Positions 25,490 to 35,434 are shown, counted from the first letter of the stretch. The stretch is 44,853 bases of DNA from Candidatus Saccharimonadota bacterium (GCA_016178135.1 JACOTW010000010.1:1-44853); one strand, 5' to 3'. A program made the numbers and translations. Notes: generated by a model from the letters alone, not told the origin.

Positions 25490-27142
25490 TTAATTTAGGT
25501 ATCGGTGGAGAAGGGTTGCTTTGGTTTTACCTATAACTTGTTCTAAGGATAAGAGAGAGGCTTGTGTTAAGCCGTGCATACTACCAAAAGTTTTGAGGAG
25601 TTTTTTACGAGTGGCTGGACCAATACCTGGTATATCATCCAGTAAACTAGCAGTTGCACGTTTGGTTTTCAAGGTAGAGTGGTAGCTGACGACAAAACGA
25701 TGCGATTCGTCTCTAATACGCTGGAGTAGTTTTACCAAATTAGTATTATGCGGCAGATTTATCAGTACAAAATCACCAGATTCCGTCACAAAACCGTCCA
25801 ATTTATGGAGTGTTTTCGGATCTATTGTCACATTTGACGCATGTTTATTGATCACGATTTGCTCTTCGCGTTTAGCAAGACCAACCATAGGTACATCGCC
25901 AACTCCTCGTGCGTCGCGGGCTTTTATGGCCATTTCTAACTGACCCTTGCCACCATCTATAAGTATAAAGTTTGGTTTGGGCCATCTTTTTAGATTAGTT
26001 TCGCTAAAACGACGCTCGATTGTTTCATGCATATTATAAAAATCATTATTTTGGTCTTTTTTGGTTTTGAACTTACGATATTCGCTTTTGTTACTCGCCC
26101 CATTAGTAAACACCACCATGCTGGCCACCACATCCGTGCCGCTCATATGGCTGATGTCATAACCCTCAATCCGGCGCGGAAAGGCTTTTAAACCCAATAA
26201 ATCAACCAATTCATTGAGGGCGTGATCTTTGCTAATGTCCAGAAATTCTTTGTCACTAAATATTACTTGTTGATTCAGTCGTTTCAAGGCAAATAACTGA
26301 TTTCTTGTCTTCGCCGCCGCTTCAAACTGTGAAGTTTTGGCAAATTGTTTCATGTCTTTTTCTAATTCTTTTTCGATATTTTTACGCTTACCTTCAATAA
26401 CAGCTATCAAGCGTCGCAAATTTGCCCGATAATCTTCTAATGACGTTTTACCCTCCTCAAGCCCTGGGTCTAAACCTAAATGATAATGCAGTGTCGCTCG
26501 TTTTTGCCCAGGTGTCTGGCTAGTAGTAAATGGGAAAATTCGTCTCAAAAATTTGAGGGCCTGACGAACGCTTTGCGTACTTAAATATGGGCCAAAATAA
26601 TGCGCGCCATCGTCTAACGGACGGCGTGTAGTGGTGACAGTCGGGAAGTTGTCATCATAATTGATGCGAATATAAACCATCGATTTATCATCGCGAAGCA
26701 AAATATTATAGCGTGGCATATAACGCCGAACCATCTCGGCCTCCAAAAACAACGCCTCAAGCTCACTATCCACCACCATCCAATCGACATCAGCAATTTC
26801 GGCTATTAGGGCTTGGGTTTTTGGATCACGACTCCGACTTTTTTGAAAATATTGTCGTACACGATTTTTCAGAACCGCCGCCTTGCCCACGTAAATAATC
26901 TCGCCCTTGCTGTTTTTATGAAAGTAAACCCCGGGCGATTGGGGTAAGTTTTTTAATTTGGTGACCAAGCCTTTACTGGACTTACCCAAAATCGCCCGTT
27001 TCCGGAGTGAATTATCTCCAGCGAAAACTGTTTTATCTGAAGGAGAGGCACCTGAAGATACATCGGAAGAAGAAAAACTATTTGCAGCCGATAGAATTCG
27101 ATCTGGGGGTGGAGGAGTTTTGGGTAAGTTGAGTTTATGCAT
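25490..27142 (-). CDS. uvrC: Excinuclease ABC subunit C with an element-encoded N-terminal insert
   Basis: Makes both incisions in nucleotide excision repair with UvrA and UvrB. The 550-residue protein has the GIY-YIG domain (SPGVYFHKNSKGEIIYVGKA), the UVR helix pair (KTSQFEAAAKTRNQLFALKR), the RNase H-like endonuclease part (RIEGYDISHMSGTDVVASMV, ILIDGGKGQLEMA) and C-terminal helix-hairpin-helix (DDIPGIGPATRKKLLKTFGS). Residues 4-57 are encoded by family A element A5. Deleting it with one TTTA copy restores MHKGLVTKLKNLPQSPGVY, a normal UvrC start. The insertion keeps the frame, so the gene is probably functional with a serine/proline-rich leader. Confidence 0.95.
   Translation of the reverse strand: MHKLNLPKTPPPPDRILSAANSFSSSDVSSGASPSDKTVFAGDNSLRKRAILGKSSKGLVTKLKNLPQSPGVYFHKNSKGEIIYVGKAAVLKNRVRQYFQKSRSRDPKTQALIAEIADVDWMVVDSELEALFLEAEMVRRYMPRYNILLRDDKSMVYIRINYDDNFPTVTTTRRPLDDGAHYFGPYLSTQSVRQALKFLRRIFPFTTSQTPGQKRATLHYHLGLDPGLEEGKTSLEDYRANLRRLIAVIEGKRKNIEKELEKDMKQFAKTSQFEAAAKTRNQLFALKRLNQQVIFSDKEFLDISKDHALNELVDLLGLKAFPRRIEGYDISHMSGTDVVASMVVFTNGASNKSEYRKFKTKKDQNNDFYNMHETIERRFSETNLKRWPKPNFILIDGGKGQLEMAIKARDARGVGDVPMVGLAKREEQIVINKHASNVTIDPKTLHKLDGFVTESGDFVLINLPHNTNLVKLLQRIRDESHRFVVSYHSTLKTKRATASLLDDIPGIGPATRKKLLKTFGSMHGLTQASLLSLEQVIGKTKATLLHRYLN
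26976..27133 (+). repeat. Family A palindromic element, copy A5, inside uvrC
   Basis: A 158-bp copy flanked by perfect TTTA duplications (26972-26975 and 27134-27137). Element plus duplication is 162 bases, 54 codons. It interrupts codon 3 of uvrC and is read antisense to the element's conventional orientation, giving LNLPKTPPPPDRILSAANSF... ending ILGKSSK. Confidence 0.93.
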
Positions 27143-27147
27143 AAATA

Positions 27148-28002
27148 TTACACCATGACTGAACTATGTTGCTCGCAGTTGTTAGTTTTAGTAGCACAAT
27201 CTACACAAGCTAGAACAAGGCGGTTGCAACTTTTGTCTTCACAATTGATATGATTGCTAGTTTGATTGTCGCAGTGAACGCAAATTCCAATATCTTTGGA
27301 CTTATTAGAAAAAGCTATATTAAGCCGTTCATCAAAAACGAAACACTTGCCCTCCCAATGACCCGAGTCTCTATATTCTTCACCGTATTTTACAATGCCA
27401 CCGTCCAAATGATAGACCTCATCAAAACCCTTATGTTTCATGTAAGCGCTCAAGTATTCACAGCGCACATCGCCAGTGCAGTAGGTCAAAATAGGCTGAT
27501 CTTTTGGCAATTTATCTAACTCTGATTTTATATCACGGAAGTTTTTGATCTTCGGCTTTATAACATTTTTACCCTTAAAGGCACCTATTTCACTTTCATA
27601 ATCATTACGAGCGTCAAGAATGACTACATCTGGATGCTTATCAATATATTCGTGCCACTGTTTTGGCTTGAGTCCTTTTGTGCTATTAAAAACATTGAAC
27701 TGCTCGTCTGGGGCCAGAGTTACTAGTTCTTTGCGAACTTTTACGCTTAGTTTAGGGAAATCATCAGCGTTACCATCGCTCCATTTATACTGAATTTTCT
27801 TAAATAACGGGTGCTTGTTCATGTCTCGAATATACATTTTGATATTTTCTATCTGACCGCCAAGCGTACCGTTGATACCATTCTCCGAGATTATAATCCG
27901 ACCTTTTAGATTTAGCCGTTCACATAAATTACGCTGCCAAAACATTACGGTTTCTGGATCGGCTACCGGTACAAATTTATAAAAAAGAATTATTTTTTGC
28001 AT
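27148..28002 (-). CDS. trhO: tRNA uridine(34) hydroxylase (rhodanese-fold)
   Basis: Predicted oxygen-dependent hydroxylase of uridine 34 in tRNA, the first step to 5-methoxyuridine-type wobble modifications. The 284-residue protein has the N-terminal ferredoxin-like domain (RIIISENGINGTLGG), the rhodanese domain with the active-site loop TYCTGDVRCEYLSAYM (catalytic cysteine near residue 172) and DGGIVKYGEEY. The C-terminal cysteine-rich tail (CVHC...CEDKSCNRLVLACVDC) probably binds zinc. It lies between the coiled-coil membrane protein and uvrC. Confidence 0.93.
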   Translation of the reverse strand: MQKIILFYKFVPVADPETVMFWQRNLCERLNLKGRIIISENGINGTLGGQIENIKMYIRDMNKHPLFKKIQYKWSDGNADDFPKLSVKVRKELVTLAPDEQFNVFNSTKGLKPKQWHEYIDKHPDVVILDARNDYESEIGAFKGKNVIKPKIKNFRDIKSELDKLPKDQPILTYCTGDVRCEYLSAYMKHKGFDEVYHLDGGIVKYGEEYRDSGHWEGKCFVFDERLNIAFSNKSKDIGICVHCDNQTSNHINCEDKSCNRLVLACVDCATKTNNCEQHSSVMV

Positions 28003-28028
28003 ACTTTAACTATTTTACCTCTGTTAGT

Positions 28029-29774
28029 TTAACGAAGCAATAACAAAGCAGCGATAACTACCCCAAATAATACAGCGATAATAATTATGGCAGGTGGCAA
28101 TGTTTGCGACCGTTGACTGGACTTAGGTGCAACGCCAAAACCATTGGCCCCATAAGCCGAGGGCATTGACTTGCTAGTGTTGTGCGGACTCTGGTTAGAG
28201 ATGGAACCATAGGCTGCATCATCGTTTTTATTGAACTCACGCGAAATCTCTCGTTCTTGGAGTAAACTGGACTTACCCAAAACCCCTCGTTCCCAGAGCG
28301 AATCAGATCGAGCAAAAACAGTTTTATCTGAAGGAGAGGTACCTGATTTACTGTGTCTTAAATGCTCCTGTGAATCTTGGCGATGTAAGCTATCAATTAG
28401 AATAGTTTCAAAACGATTACCGCTCAAAAATTCGCGCACTACACGTCTTAAGCCTATCGTATCAAGCCGACCCGCTTCATACATCTGTTTTACGCTAACA
28501 CCCCCTGATTCCATGTGTTTTGCCACCTCCAGAAGCTCAATCAAGGACATAGTTTCCGTCTTTTTAGGAGCTTCCTGGGCAGCTATCGGTAGCACCTCCA
28601 TTTTTGGCAACACCATTTTTGCCAACCTCTCCGCTTTTACTGGCAATCTATTTTCTGTCCGCTTTTCTTGTTTATTTTCACGATGCGTATCTAGCCGATC
28701 GGTCAATACCGGCCTAGCGATTCCCGGCTTATGTTTGATTGTGAGAGGGGCAAGTTTACGAATTTTTTCTTCGCGATCTGAAATACTAATCTGCAAGTTT
28801 TTTACTTCTTTGGTTAACTTTTCCTGAATGGGTAGCAATCGCTTTTCTGTTTTAATCCGCCCGCGGCGTCGACCAATTAAATAACCCACGATGCCGCCCG
28901 TCAAAACATCGCCGACTCTTTGATGACGTAACGGCAAGACCTTTGGGCTGGTATCCATGGCGTTTGGAGCTGGAGCTACAACATCTGACTCACTCAATAT
29001 CGAGATTGGAGGCACACCCAAACTTGACGGAGGTGCCGATGCGGAAACGGCGATCGGATTAACTGTAACTGGCCGATCATCTTCGGTTTCTTCGGCAATA
29101 TCAAGATCATTCATAGTATCTACCAAAATTTTATCGAGCAAATCTTCGTTAATTTCCTCATCACCATCCAAACCTTCCTGAATATTTTCCAGAAGCATAG
29201 CATTGGCTACGACGGCTGCCTCCTCCGGACTGTCCGGCTCTAATTGGTCAAGTTCCTGTTTTACATCTTCAGTTCTGGCTTGTACATATTGTTCTATGAC
29301 AAATCTTTGTTCGTTGTTCGTCAATTTCTCAAGATTTTTCGATTTGTCTTCTTGTTCTGATTGCTTACTAGACTCTTGCGCAATTTCCTCGTCATCATAT
29401 CTAATAACCTCGGTTACTTGAGTTGATTCACCTTGGAAACGAGGGGTTTTGGGTAGACTGGACTTACGCAAAGCTCCCCCATCCCCAGACCAATTCATCT
29501 CGGCTGGTAGCGGTCTGTCTTCTCTCGATGTAGCTATGGCTACCTCTCCTTCAGTCAAACCACTCCCAACTCGAGCTGATTTAGCCTGGGAACGGGCGAT
29601 TTTACGTAAGTCCAGTAGATCTTGCTTATCGTCTGTAACAATTTCAAAAATTGGTAATTTTTTGTTGGATTTTTTGTTCTTCTTGTCTTTTTTCTCGGCA
29701 ATATCAAAAAAACTCTCAAACGAACTCATCATTCGTTTATCGTTGTCCGAGTTATCGCTACCCGATATTTCCAT
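28029..29774 (-). CDS. Charged coiled-coil protein with C-terminal membrane anchor, enlarged by family A elements
   Basis: A 581-residue, mostly hydrophilic protein ending in one transmembrane helix (IIIIAVLFGVVIAALLLLR), so tail-anchored with the bulk in the cytoplasm. Acidic and coiled-coil segments fill residues 120-230, and LIGRRRGRIKTEKRLLPIQE leads into another heptad region. I do not recognise the family. A full family A element encodes residues about 54-106 and further partial copies encode residues about 107-120 and 476-515, all in frame. Without them the protein would be roughly 470 residues. It lies 20 bases after rplY and probably shares its transcript. Confidence 0.75.
   Translation of the reverse strand: MEISGSDNSDNDKRMMSSFESFFDIAEKKDKKNKKSNKKLPIFEIVTDDKQDLLDLRKIARSQAKSARVGSGLTEGEVAIATSREDRPLPAEMNWSGDGGALRKSSLPKTPRFQGESTQVTEVIRYDDEEIAQESSKQSEQEDKSKNLEKLTNNEQRFVIEQYVQARTEDVKQELDQLEPDSPEEAAVVANAMLLENIQEGLDGDEEINEDLLDKILVDTMNDLDIAEETEDDRPVTVNPIAVSASAPPSSLGVPPISILSESDVVAPAPNAMDTSPKVLPLRHQRVGDVLTGGIVGYLIGRRRGRIKTEKRLLPIQEKLTKEVKNLQISISDREEKIRKLAPLTIKHKPGIARPVLTDRLDTHRENKQEKRTENRLPVKAERLAKMVLPKMEVLPIAAQEAPKKTETMSLIELLEVAKHMESGGVSVKQMYEAGRLDTIGLRRVVREFLSGNRFETILIDSLHRQDSQEHLRHSKSGTSPSDKTVFARSDSLWERGVLGKSSLLQEREISREFNKNDDAAYGSISNQSPHNTSKSMPSAYGANGFGVAPKSSQRSQTLPPAIIIIAVLFGVVIAALLLLR
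28234..28346 (+). repeat. Two partial family A copies in tandem inside the coiled-coil protein gene
   Basis: A degenerate left end (ACTCACGCGAAATCTCTCGT, about 28236-28266) abuts the left half of another copy (CTGGACTTACCCAAAACCCC at 28267 to about 28346). Both right halves are missing. The reading frame of the host remains open. Confidence 0.75.
29416..29615 (-). repeat. Family A copy A7 plus an adjoining half copy, inside the coiled-coil protein gene
   Basis: The full 158-bp copy is at 29458-29615, flanked by perfect TAGA duplications (29454-29457 and 29616-29619). Adjacent at 29416-29457 is the left half of an older, diverged copy. The inner part of A7 is identical over about 130 bases to copy A8 at 35276. 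In frame it encodes LDLRKIARSQAKSARVGSG... ending GALRKSS. Confidence 0.92.
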
Positions 29775-29794
29775 AATCTACATTCTAAAGGATT

Positions 29795-30493
29795 TTATTT
29801 ATTGTCTTCTTTTGAGTCTGTACCTTTTGCTTCGGTTGTATCTGTTGGCTCGACGGTTGGTTCGACTTCATTACCAGACTTAGTGGCGTCTTCGACCAAT
29901 GATGCTTGTGAAGCATCGGCTACAGCAATTTGATCTTTTGGCATCTCTACTATAGCTATTTGCGTTTCGGGTTCGGTCAAGATTGTTACTCCAGCTGGTA
30001 TCGGAAGATCGGCTACAGTCAAATGGTCGCCAACCTGTGCTAATTTACTAGGGTCTACAATCAGCTTGTCGGGTAAATCTTTTGGTAAGGCCTCAACTTC
30101 TACGTGATCAAGTTGCTTGAGTATAAGTAGACTGATTTTTTCTGCAGGAATTTCAACGTCCTTAAAGACGATAGGCACTTCGGCTTCAACTTTTTCATTT
30201 TGCTTAATAGCCTGGAAGACAATATGGCGCATGCGGTGTTTGGTCGGCTCAAAATCAATATCCTTAATAAGTGCCAGGTGGTGTTTGCCACCAACTGATA
30301 GCTGTACTGGATGGTGCTTGCCAGCTTGCTCGTAAGTTTTATGTAGCTTAATGTAATCACCCATAACATGGATGGATGAATGGCCGTGATCGTGGATCAC
30401 CGCCGGAATTAGTCCGTTATTGCGGAGTTTACGTAAGCCCTTGCCTACAATTTCGCGCTCCTGTAAATCTACTGATATATCCTGTACTGTCAT
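29795..30493 (-). CDS. rplY: 50S ribosomal protein L25/CTC
   Basis: Binds 5S rRNA in the large subunit. The 232-residue protein is the long CTC form. It has an L25 N-terminal domain (REIVGKGLRKLRNNGLIPAVIHDHG, HLALIKDIDFEPTKHRMRHI) and the TL5/CTC C-terminal beta domain (VPIVFKDVEIPAE, LDHVEVEALPKDLPDKLIVD). An acidic, threonine-rich tail of about 40 residues follows. A consensus AGGAGG lies 6 bases before the ATG, unlike most genes here. TATAAT at 30517-30522 (minus) is its likely -10. Confidence 0.95.
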   Translation of the reverse strand: MTVQDISVDLQEREIVGKGLRKLRNNGLIPAVIHDHGHSSIHVMGDYIKLHKTYEQAGKHHPVQLSVGGKHHLALIKDIDFEPTKHRMRHIVFQAIKQNEKVEAEVPIVFKDVEIPAEKISLLILKQLDHVEVEALPKDLPDKLIVDPSKLAQVGDHLTVADLPIPAGVTILTEPETQIAIVEMPKDQIAVADASQASLVEDATKSGNEVEPTVEPTDTTEAKGTDSKEDNK

Positions 30494-30546
30494 GAATCCT
30501 CCTAAAGTACTTTTATATTATAGCAAAAAACAGTAGTATATGACGA

Positions 30547-31188
30547 ATGTTAGATATAAATCAATTAATTGAAAGTGGCGGCATTTTATTAATTGCTTTG
30601 ATTGTTTTTGCGGAATCAGGGCTTCTTTTAGGTTTCTTTTTGCCAGGTGATACTCTACTATTTGGTGCCGGACTGCTTGCCTCTCAAGGTGAATTATCAA
30701 TATTGCCATTGATCTTGGTAATTATAGCGGCGGCAATTGTTGGTGACAATGTTGGTTACAGTATTGGCCAACGAGCTGGACCACGAATTTTCCGTAAGAA
30801 AGATGGAATTATATTTCGCCAAGAATATATAGAAAAAGCCGAGGCTTTCTATGAGAAACACGGCGGCAAAACAATAGTACTAGCTCGCTTTATCCCCATA
30901 ATACGCACATTTGCTCCGGTAGTAGCTGGTGCTGGCAAGATGTCGCGACGAAGATTCATGTTTTTTAATATTGCTGGCGGAACATTGTGGGGTGCAGGTA
31001 TTACACTGTTGGGCTATTGGTTTGGGCAACGAATCCCTCACCTGGATCAATACATAGAGTACGTGATAATCGGGGTTGTCGTCGCGAGCCTTGGGTTATC
31101 CATGCTTCATTTGTTGAAGGATAAAGAAACTCGCCAAAAACTCAAAATTCGCCTAAGAGATATATTACTTAACAAAAAAAATAATTAG
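30547..31188 (+). CDS. DedA family membrane protein
   Basis: A 213-residue polytopic protein of the DedA/SNARE-associated family, now linked to lipid-carrier or phospholipid transport across the membrane. Signatures are FAESGLLLGFFLPGDTLLFGAG near the start, GDNVGYSIGQRAGPRIF, the conserved arginine segment VLARFIPIIRTFAPVVAGAGKM and FNIAGGTLWG. Four to six membrane segments are expected. A TAGTAT just upstream of the ATG and no ribosome site suggest a short or leaderless message divergent from rplY. The stop overlaps the end of the convergent downstream gene by 4 bases. Confidence 0.92.
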   Translation: MLDINQLIESGGILLIALIVFAESGLLLGFFLPGDTLLFGAGLLASQGELSILPLILVIIAAAIVGDNVGYSIGQRAGPRIFRKKDGIIFRQEYIEKAEAFYEKHGGKTIVLARFIPIIRTFAPVVAGAGKMSRRRFMFFNIAGGTLWGAGITLLGYWFGQRIPHLDQYIEYVIIGVVVASLGLSMLHLLKDKETRQKLKIRLRDILLNKKNN

Positions 31189-31715
31189 TCTTCTATATCC
31201 GTAGTGTGTGCGTGTGCCGCAACGGTTCTGTCGGCAATCGTGTCAAGTAACGAAAGGTCAGGCACAAAATCATCAAGCAACCTAATAGTGCGTAGGGTCG
31301 TGTAATTGCCATGGCAGATTTTACGATATATTTGTTCCTTGAGAAAAGGAGCTGGTCTAAGTATAGAATACATCGGGTTTAGACGCTCGAGTCTGTATTC
31401 ATGACGCTCACAAGTATAGTCGACCAATTCTCTCATAGCCCATAAAGATTCCTGAAAACGATCTTCCATAGTCAACTTATGTTTTCGGTATTCAGGCTCT
31501 TGGGCTATACGAATAACCCTAACAATGCCGTGAATCATCATACGCTCCGCTGTTGTAATAATATCGCCGGCAGTGCTTTCATTATTTTCAAGTCTATGTA
31601 TATTTACCATATCTTCAGGAAATTGAACGATTGCTAAGCCGGCGCAATAACGTATGTATGCTTCGCTACCCTCGCTAAAGTCTTCGGGCGTCAAATATTC
31701 GGCAGCTGGCATCAC
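31185..31715 (-). CDS. Unknown soluble protein downstream of uvrA
   Basis: A 176-residue, largely helical protein without transmembrane segments ([20 protein letters not shown] at the start). I do not recognise a domain. Conserved-looking aromatic and charged residues are spread throughout, which supports a real gene. It overlaps the uvrA stop by 4 bases (ATGA-type coupling), so it should be made together with UvrA, but a repair role is only guilt by association. Confidence 0.7.
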   Translation of the reverse strand: MMPAAEYLTPEDFSEGSEAYIRYCAGLAIVQFPEDMVNIHRLENNESTAGDIITTAERMMIHGIVRVIRIAQEPEYRKHKLTMEDRFQESLWAMRELVDYTCERHEYRLERLNPMYSILRPAPFLKEQIYRKICHGNYTTLRTIRLLDDFVPDLSLLDTIADRTVAAHAHTTDIED

Positions 31716-34522
31716 AAAACCTTCTTTAGAAAATTACCAGTAAAGGAACTGTTGATTTTTGCTACTTGTTCCGGTGTACCTTCGGCGATAATTTGACCAC
31801 CTTTCGCACCACCCTCTGGACCCATATCAATCAAATAATCGGCAGACTTTATGACATCGATATTATGCTCAATAATAATCATACTGTTGCCGGCATCAAC
31901 TAAAGCATGTAAAACATGTAGCAATTTATCAACATCTGCCATGTGCAGGCCAGTCGTTGGTTCGTCAAGTATGTAAAGGGTGCGCCCCGTGGGACGGCGC
32001 GACAATTCACTGGCCAGTTTAATACGCTGCGCCTCGCCACCGGAAAGCGTAGTAGCGGGTTGACCTAGTTTTATATAACCCAGACCAACGTCTACGAGTG
32101 TCTGAAGTCTACGAGAAACTGCCGGAATATTTACAAAAAACTCCAAGGCCTGTTCGCAAGTCATATCCAGTACATCACTAATCGTTTTACCTCTGTAATG
32201 TATCTCCAGAGCTTCACGATTATAGCGTTTACCATTACAAACCTCACAAGTTACATAAACATCCGGCAAAAAATGCATCTCAATCTTGATAATACCGTCG
32301 CCGGCGCAATTTTCACACCGTCCGCCCTTAACATTAAAACTAAATCGACCGGGGCTATAGCCCCGCAATTTAGATTCCGGAACTCCAGCGAATAATTCAC
32401 GAATAGTGGTAAATAAACCTGTGTAAGTTGCCGGGTTAGAACGTGGTGTACGGCCAATGGGCGATTGGTCGATAATTATAGCCTTATCAAGCTGTTTAAT
32501 ACCTTCGATTTCATCATGTCGACCAGGAACTTCATTGGCACGCATCAATCTAGCCGATAACTCTTTGGCCAAAATATCGTTAATTAAGCTGGATTTTCCA
32601 GAACCAGATACGCCACTAACCACAACAAGTTGGCCAAGTGGAATTTTAACGGTAATGTTTTTCAGATTATTTTCACGGGCACCTTTTATGACTAGCGATT
32701 GACCGTTGCCTAATCGACGCTTTTTTGGAGTAGCTATTTTCTTTGATCCTCTTAGATATTGTCCGGTGATACTTTTTTCATTTTTCGTTATATTATCAGG
32801 TGTACCAGCGGCAACAACTTCTCCACCATGTATACCTGCGCCTGGGCCAATATCAAGTACGTAATCGGCTGTCCTGATTGTTTCTTCGTCATGTTCAACC
32901 ACAATTACTGTATTGCCTAGATCTCTAAGATGTTTTAGGGTACTAATAAGTTTAGCGTTATCACGTTGATGCAGGCCAATTGACGGCTCGTCGAGCACAT
33001 AAAGAACCCCTTGTAATCCAGAACCAATTTGAGTAGCTAAACGAATACGTTGTGCCTCACCACCGGAAAGTGTTACCGCGCTACGCGCTAAACTTAAGTA
33101 ATTCAAGCCAACGTCTTGCATAAAAGTCAGGCGAGCTTTAACTTCTTTAAAAATCTGTTTAGCAATTTGTGATTCTTTTTCATTAAGTTGCAAGAGATCA
33201 AAAAAAGTTAAAGCATCATCAATAGACAATTCGCAAATATCCATGATTGATTGGCCGTCAATGGTAATCGCCAAAACCTCCGGCTTTAAGCGTCGACCGT
33301 GACAGGTATTGCAAGGACGCTCACGCATAAAACGCTCTATATCTCGGCGCATAAAGTCGCTTTCGGTTTCTTTATGGCGACGTTCCAAGTTCGGTATAAC
33401 TCCTTCGTAGGTTGTTTCAAAAGCACGACCACCACCCAGACTTACCCGATATTTCTGTATACCAGTACCGTATAAAATACGCTCTAAATCATCAGCTTTG
33501 AGCTCACCAGTTGGCACATGCAAACTAAATGAATATTCATCGGCTACGGCCTGCATTTTTTTCATATACCAAGCGTCGGCAGTAACTCGATTAAATGGCC
33601 TGATAGCACCCTCGGCTATAGTTAGCCGGCCGTTTGGAATTACTAACTCCGGATCAACCTCCATACGCGAACCTAAGCCAGTACAGATTGGACAAGCACC
33701 ATGTGGACTATTAAAACTAAAAGTTCGAGGCTCTAACTCTGGAATGGTTACATCTGGGTGATCAATACAGGCATACATCAGGCTATAGGCAAATTCGTCA
33801 TTACTATCGGCATTCAAGATTTTAAGCTTGCCGTCGGCAACATCAAATGCTTGCTCCACGCTCTGCGCCAAGCGTCCGCTGTTATCCTCATTATTGACTA
33901 TACGATCAACTACTATTTCTATATTGTGTTTATAGTTTTTATCAAGTACCGGAAATTCATCAAGTGCATACACCACGCCATCAACACGTGCCCTGGCAAA
34001 ACCGGCACGCATGTATTGTTCTGATATATGTTCAAAAGCACCTTTTTTGTCTATAACGATTGGGGCTAAAATCATTAGACGAGCACCATCTGTCAAGACT
34101 GACACCTGGTCAACAATAGCGCTGATGGTCTGACGTTCAACTGACTTTCCGCAAACTGAACAATGCGGTACACCTACACGAGCAAACAGTAAACGTAGGT
34201 AATCATATATTTCCGTGACAGTCGCCACTGTACTTCTAGGGTTTCGACTAGTCGATTTTTGATCAATAGATATAGCCGGACTAAGCCCGTCAATCTGATC
34301 CACGTCTGGTTTTTCCATTATACCCAAGAACTGTCTAGCATAAGAGCTAAGCGATTCAACGTATCGGCGCTGACCTTCGGCATAGATAGTGTCAAAAGCT
34401 AGGGATGATTTTCCGGAACCCGACAGGCCCGTAATAACAACCAGTTTACCGCGAGGAATAATAACATCAATATTTTTCAGGTTGTGCTCACGGGCACCTT
34501 TAACAATAATTTGGTCGCTCAT
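31712..34522 (-). CDS. uvrA: Excinuclease ABC subunit A
   Basis: The damage-sensing ATPase of nucleotide excision repair. The 936-residue protein carries two ABC modules: Walker A loops [14 protein letters not shown] (about residue 31) and [16 protein letters not shown] (about residue 630), and signature motifs [13 protein letters not shown] and [13 protein letters not shown] with [14 protein letters not shown] and [14 protein letters not shown]. Zinc modules are visible as [29 protein letters not shown] and CENCAGDG...[10 protein letters not shown]. The ATG has no ribosome site. TATAAT at 34535-34540 lies 12 bases upstream, so the leader is very short. Length and motifs are normal. Confidence 0.98.
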   Translation of the reverse strand: MSDQIIVKGAREHNLKNIDVIIPRGKLVVITGLSGSGKSSLAFDTIYAEGQRRYVESLSSYARQFLGIMEKPDVDQIDGLSPAISIDQKSTSRNPRSTVATVTEIYDYLRLLFARVGVPHCSVCGKSVERQTISAIVDQVSVLTDGARLMILAPIVIDKKGAFEHISEQYMRAGFARARVDGVVYALDEFPVLDKNYKHNIEIVVDRIVNNEDNSGRLAQSVEQAFDVADGKLKILNADSNDEFAYSLMYACIDHPDVTIPELEPRTFSFNSPHGACPICTGLGSRMEVDPELVIPNGRLTIAEGAIRPFNRVTADAWYMKKMQAVADEYSFSLHVPTGELKADDLERILYGTGIQKYRVSLGGGRAFETTYEGVIPNLERRHKETESDFMRRDIERFMRERPCNTCHGRRLKPEVLAITIDGQSIMDICELSIDDALTFFDLLQLNEKESQIAKQIFKEVKARLTFMQDVGLNYLSLARSAVTLSGGEAQRIRLATQIGSGLQGVLYVLDEPSIGLHQRDNAKLISTLKHLRDLGNTVIVVEHDEETIRTADYVLDIGPGAGIHGGEVVAAGTPDNITKNEKSITGQYLRGSKKIATPKKRRLGNGQSLVIKGARENNLKNITVKIPLGQLVVVSGVSGSGKSSLINDILAKELSARLMRANEVPGRHDEIEGIKQLDKAIIIDQSPIGRTPRSNPATYTGLFTTIRELFAGVPESKLRGYSPGRFSFNVKGGRCENCAGDGIIKIEMHFLPDVYVTCEVCNGKRYNREALEIHYRGKTISDVLDMTCEQALEFFVNIPAVSRRLQTLVDVGLGYIKLGQPATTLSGGEAQRIKLASELSRRPTGRTLYILDEPTTGLHMADVDKLLHVLHALVDAGNSMIIIEHNIDVIKSADYLIDMGPEGGAKGGQIIAEGTPEQVAKINSSFTGNFLKKVL

Positions 34523-34534
34523 AAAAGTCGAGTA

Positions 34535-34540
34535 ATTATA
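34535..34540 (-). promoter_or_regulatory. -10 element of uvrA
   Basis: TATAAT on the minus strand, 12 bases before the uvrA ATG. No good -35 hexamer is seen. The resulting 5' leader would be only about 5 bases. Confidence 0.6.
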
Positions 34541-34608
34541 CCCGAAAAACAGATAAAATTCCAGTGTACGTTTTGTAACCTTGTCAACTCAAAGCAGCAA
34601 AGCTCGTG

Positions 34609-35241
34609 TTAGAAAAAATACCTGAAGATATTAACTGTAATTTCCCCAAAAGCAATTACCAAACCAATACCTGCCACACCCACTACGCATCCGAACAAAA
34701 ACAACAAAGAATCGCTAAAAATTAACCCGAGAGCAACTACTACGGCACCAAGCGAAGGGATAGTATCAAGACCTGAAAATGGTGGCGCCAAAAAAGCACT
34801 AAGTGCTAAAGTAAAAAAAATAGCACCAGCCAAGCGCGTAAAATAAAAATTATTAATAAGCCCTCTCAAACGTGGTCTGGAAAACTTCTCAAACCATTGA
34901 ATTCGATCAATCATAAACGGTATAGTTTTTTTTTGAAACATTTCTCCAAACTCCTTTTTGCGCCAACTTTTAGGCAACCACAAGGTTTTCATACCAACAA
35001 TCATCTCTAAACTTAAAAGCATGACAATAAGTTCAAATACGTGAGTCACACCTCCTGTTGGCAATGGCAATGCTGGTATGAACATGAGAAACAAAATAGC
35101 TACAGCAAAACCGCGTTCTTCAAAAATCATCTCCAACGAACCCAGTGTTTTTTTGTCATTATTATCAAGCCACTCTTTAAATTGCTGGCTAAAAAGTTGC
35201 TTAGAGCCTATGCTAGGTAGTTTCTTGGGTGTTGAACTCAT
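34609..35241 (-). CDS. ExoD-like membrane protein
   Basis: About 210 residues from the ATG at 35241 (MSSTPKKLPSIGSKQLFSQQ). It matches the ExoD pattern: LEMIFEERGFAVAILFLMFIPALPLP, a further hydrophobic segment around MLLSLEMIVGMKTLWLP, and two C-terminal membrane helices. ExoD homologs are linked to exopolysaccharide synthesis in rhizobia, but the biochemical function is unknown. A longer frame extends upstream through family A copy A8; I start after the element because the upstream sequence is element-encoded and the first in-frame start after it precedes the conserved region. Confidence 0.8.
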   Translation of the reverse strand: MSSTPKKLPSIGSKQLFSQQFKEWLDNNDKKTLGSLEMIFEERGFAVAILFLMFIPALPLPTGGVTHVFELIVMLLSLEMIVGMKTLWLPKSWRKKEFGEMFQKKTIPFMIDRIQWFEKFSRPRLRGLINNFYFTRLAGAIFFTLALSAFLAPPFSGLDTIPSLGAVVVALGLIFSDSLLFLFGCVVGVAGIGLVIAFGEITVNIFRYFF

Positions 35242-35275
35242 AAGCCCAGTGTAACAAACAATGGTCAATAATATA

Positions 35276-35434
35276 CCGGACCTACCCAAAGCTCCCCCAT
35301 CCCCAGACCAATTCATCTCGGCTGGTAGCGGTCTGTCTTCTCTCGATGTAGCTATGGCTACCTCTCCTTCAGTCAAACCACTCCCAACTCGAGCTGATTT
35401 AGCCTGGGAACGGGCGATTTTGCGACAGGTCCAG
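35276..35434 (-). repeat. Family A palindromic element, copy A8 (full length)
   Basis: A 159-bp copy with CCGGACCTACCC and ACAGGTCCAG ends, flanked by perfect TATA duplications (35272-35275 and 35435-35438). It sits between exonuclease I and the ExoD-like gene. Its inner sequence is identical to A7, suggesting recent spread or gene conversion. Confidence 0.93.

Noticed and set aside
32198-34024. Several plus-strand frames of 60-90 codons
   Set aside because: Antisense shadows of uvrA, which has full-length conserved motifs on the other strand.
34609-35376. Longer ExoD-like frame starting at 35376
   Set aside because: The first about 35 residues are encoded by element A8, and the ATG at 35241 precedes the conserved region.
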